16,355 bases of DNA from Zoogloea sp044344315 (GTDB lineage: Bacteria > Pseudomonadota > Gammaproteobacteria > Burkholderiales > Rhodocyclaceae): NCBI RefSeq assembly GCF_044344315.1, contig NZ_JBIJDC010000106.1, forward strand, positions 1 to 16,355. The letters are read 5' to 3'. The position numbers and the translations under genes are program-made. Below the pieces are notes generated by a model, which was given only the letters and a program-made list of their open reading frames with translations, was not told the origin of the DNA and did no database searches. Positions within the stretch are counted from its first letter, which is position 1. Each line of letters begins with the position of its first letter. Shown here one piece after another: positions 13,978 to 16,355 of the stretch.

Positions 13978-14320
13978 GCTAATTCTCCGGACAGATAATG
14001 ATTGAATTGACTTGAATAGACGTGCTGGCAATCGAAAATGGCCGCAACCGAATCAAGGCCGGCTGACCGGCACCCTCGAACACCAATACCAGACCCATTG
14101 CACAGCCCATGCCAGAATCAATTCATCCTTTTAATTCATCGACTTGAAAAAAGAATCAAAAAAAGGAAAGGACTAATTGCTGAGCTTCACGCAGCTGCCC
14201 TGCTGAAATATCAACACTTGTGCTGATGTCACAGCAGATATGGAAATCAGAAATTCTTGGTTTAGAACAGGGGAACAATCTCCTTACAATTCGACCCAAT
14301 AACTACCCGGCGTCCGAGAA
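13978..14320. other. Intergenic region between exbB and the sigma-54 activator
   Basis: 343 bp with no convincing gene. GATAATGAT at 13994-14002 matches the first half of a Fur box (the rest is poor), close to exbB. The middle (about 14115-14185) is unusually AT-rich for this genome. TACAAT at 14285-14290 could be a -10 box for the plus-strand activator gene, with TTTAGA 18 bp upstream as a poor -35. This must hold both divergent promoters. Confidence 0.5.
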
Positions 14321-15373
<1,053 letters not shown>

Positions 15374-15380
15374 TAAGCCC

Positions 15381-15935
15381 ATGGCCGGAAAATCCTGGGT
15401 CGATGCCAATTACCGCTTCATTGCCGCCTACCAGGAGGTCAATGCGCGCATCGCCCAACGCCAGCAGGCGCTTGCCCTCTATGTCACGCTGGTGGTCAGC
15501 ATCCTGGCGGCGCTAGTGGCCCTCAAGCCGGGCGCGGCGGCCGGACCCATGCCCGTCGAATGGCTGATCCTCGGCTTTCCGGTGGCCTCCACCTGCCTGG
15601 CCTTCCTCAATTTCAAGGCGGAACGGGCCATCACCAACCTGCGCCGCTTCCTGTCGGCCCTGGAACGCCTGGAGCGTGACAACCACGGCCTGCCCAGCTA
15701 CAACACAGACCCCCACTGGGCCACCGGCGCCAACAAAGCCCGGCGCTTCCACGACTTTGCCGCCGCCGTACTGGTGGCCGGCGGCAATGGCATCGGGCTG
15801 GCGGCGGGGTGGCGCATCTACCCCGAACGGATTGCCGCCAATCCCTTCATCCTGTGGCTGGCCATTGGCTGCAGCGCGGCATCGCTGCTGGCCCTGCTAT
15901 TGAGCCCGAAATGGAGTTTCCGTCCGGAAGCCTGA
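15381..15935 (+). CDS. Four-TM membrane protein of unknown function
   Basis: 184-residue integral membrane protein that I do not recognise. An amphipathic N-terminal segment (about 8-30, NYRFIAAYQEVNARIAQRQQ) is followed by TM1 (30-48) and TM2 (61-78). A charged cytosolic loop follows (79-123, with NLRRFLSALERLERD and the striking LPSYNTDPHW at 104-113), then TM3 (124-143) and TM4 (155-174). By count, both termini and the central loop would be on the cytoplasmic side. It starts 7 bp after the activator's TAATAA stops, so the two are probably co-transcribed. Since the activator has no sensor domain, this protein could be its membrane-bound signal partner; that is inference only. The layout also loosely recalls SLATT-type effector membrane proteins, with no clear match. 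Confidence 0.8.
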   Translation: MAGKSWVDANYRFIAAYQEVNARIAQRQQALALYVTLVVSILAALVALKPGAAAGPMPVEWLILGFPVASTCLAFLNFKAERAITNLRRFLSALERLERDNHGLPSYNTDPHWATGANKARRFHDFAAAVLVAGGNGIGLAAGWRIYPERIAANPFILWLAIGCSAASLLALLLSPKWSFRPEA

Positions 15936-16304
15936 TGCGCCCCGGCTGTTGCCAGGCCAACAGTCGGGCAACAGCAATGCTGCAATGACAACCCGGCGGC
16001 GGGCGCCCGATTGTTGCGGCGCACCAGGTGCAATTCATTTCGTATTCACCGAAATGCGTCGCGAGCCATTTCAATTCAAGCGTTTGGCCCCTTATTCCCA
16101 TTTCGGAATATCTATCCGGTAATTCGGATAAGGCTGCGGCACGAAACCTGCCTCTATAGGGAATCAGGGCTCGACTTTCCGGTACCGGAAACGCCCCCCG
16201 GAACTGCCCTATAACCACTTCGACTCCCGGGCGCCTCGAAAAACCTCAGCTCGCCCACCCTTGGTAAAATTACATCGTCCTGAACCCTGCTGCAGCTTAT
16301 CGCG
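15936..16304. other. Non-coding region dense in short inverted repeats
   Basis: 369 bp without a credible gene. It contains these dyads: GCTGTTGCC/GGCAACAGC (15945-15975, loop 13, possible terminator of the membrane-protein gene but no T-tract); CATTTCG-N7-CGAAATG (16036-16056); TATTCC-N6-GGAATA (16093-16110); TATCCG-N6-CGGATA (16113-16130); and a perfect 16-bp palindrome TTTCCGGTACCGGAAA (16176-16191). An extended -10-like TGGTAAAAT (16262-16270) lies 34 bp before the transposase start. Confidence 0.6.
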
Positions 16305-16355
16305 ATGAAACAGCGTAGTGCCATCAAGACGGACCTGTTTGCCGACGAACACCAC
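16305..16355 (+). CDS. Probable IS5-type transposase, N-terminal 17 codons only
   Basis: The open frame from the ATG at 16305 reads MKQRSAIKTDLFADEHH and runs off the right edge. This opening resembles, from memory, transposases of the IS5 family that begin with a short polar segment followed by a DLF motif. An extended -10-like sequence is present upstream but no clear ribosome-binding site. I could not locate the left inverted repeat of the element. The call rests on 17 residues. Confidence 0.4.
   Translation, partial: MKQRSAIKTDLFADEHH

Noticed and set aside
13994..14012. Fur box upstream of exbB
   Set aside because: Only the first nine bases match the consensus; about 11 of 19 overall by hand. 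Kept as a comment, not called as a site.
14038..14226. A 62-codon open frame between exbB and the activator
   Set aside because: No ribosome-binding site, no family resemblance, and it spans the AT-rich stretch expected to hold promoters.

Overview
This is a high-GC Gram-negative chromosome segment. Two tandem exbD genes beside exbB and tonB, an outer-membrane barrel gene, a cysteine-desulfurase encapsulin locus and a sigma-54 activator together suggest a betaproteobacterium, probably of the Rhodocyclales/Zoogloeaceae type. The taxon is inferred from gene content and style and was not checked by any search.

Layout. (1) Positions 1-6301, minus strand: a four-gene envelope operon transcribed DUF1302 outer-membrane protein, DUF1329 periplasmic protein, YCF48/BNR-repeat exported protein, RND/MMPL-type inner-membrane transporter (cut by the left edge). 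The DUF1302 gene carries one in-frame TAA that splits it. A large imperfect palindrome lies between DUF1329 and the BNR gene. (2) 6496-7407, plus strand: a divergent LysR-type regulator. The shared 194-bp intergenic region holds a perfect ATAC-N7-GTAT dyad of the BenM/CatM type plus a half-site 22 bp away, well placed to activate the DUF1302 operon. (3) 7482-11258, minus strand: rhodanese, small XRE regulator, family 2A encapsulin shell (SrpI-like), and SufS-like cysteine desulfurase with a long low-complexity N-terminal cargo domain. It ends in a strong intrinsic terminator. This is a sulfur-handling encapsulin nanocompartment locus and is the centrepiece of the window. (4) 11582-13977, minus strand: exbB-exbD-exbD-tonB, energising outer-membrane transport. 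(5) 14321-15935, plus strand: an SfnR-like sigma-54 activator without a sensor domain, followed by a four-TM protein of unknown function. (6) 15936-16304: a non-coding stretch dense in short inverted repeats, then the first 17 codons of a probable IS5-type transposase at the right edge.

How the parts may work together. The desulfurase takes sulfur from cysteine inside the encapsulin shell, and the rhodanese can pass sulfane sulfur on. The neighbouring SfnR-like activator belongs to a type known for sulfur-source control, and TonB/ExbBD powers uptake, so sections 3-5 may form a sulfur-acquisition and storage neighbourhood. That link rests on gene proximity only. The left-hand operon looks like an inducible trans-envelope system for hydrophobic compounds. 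No tRNA, rRNA or CRISPR array was seen.
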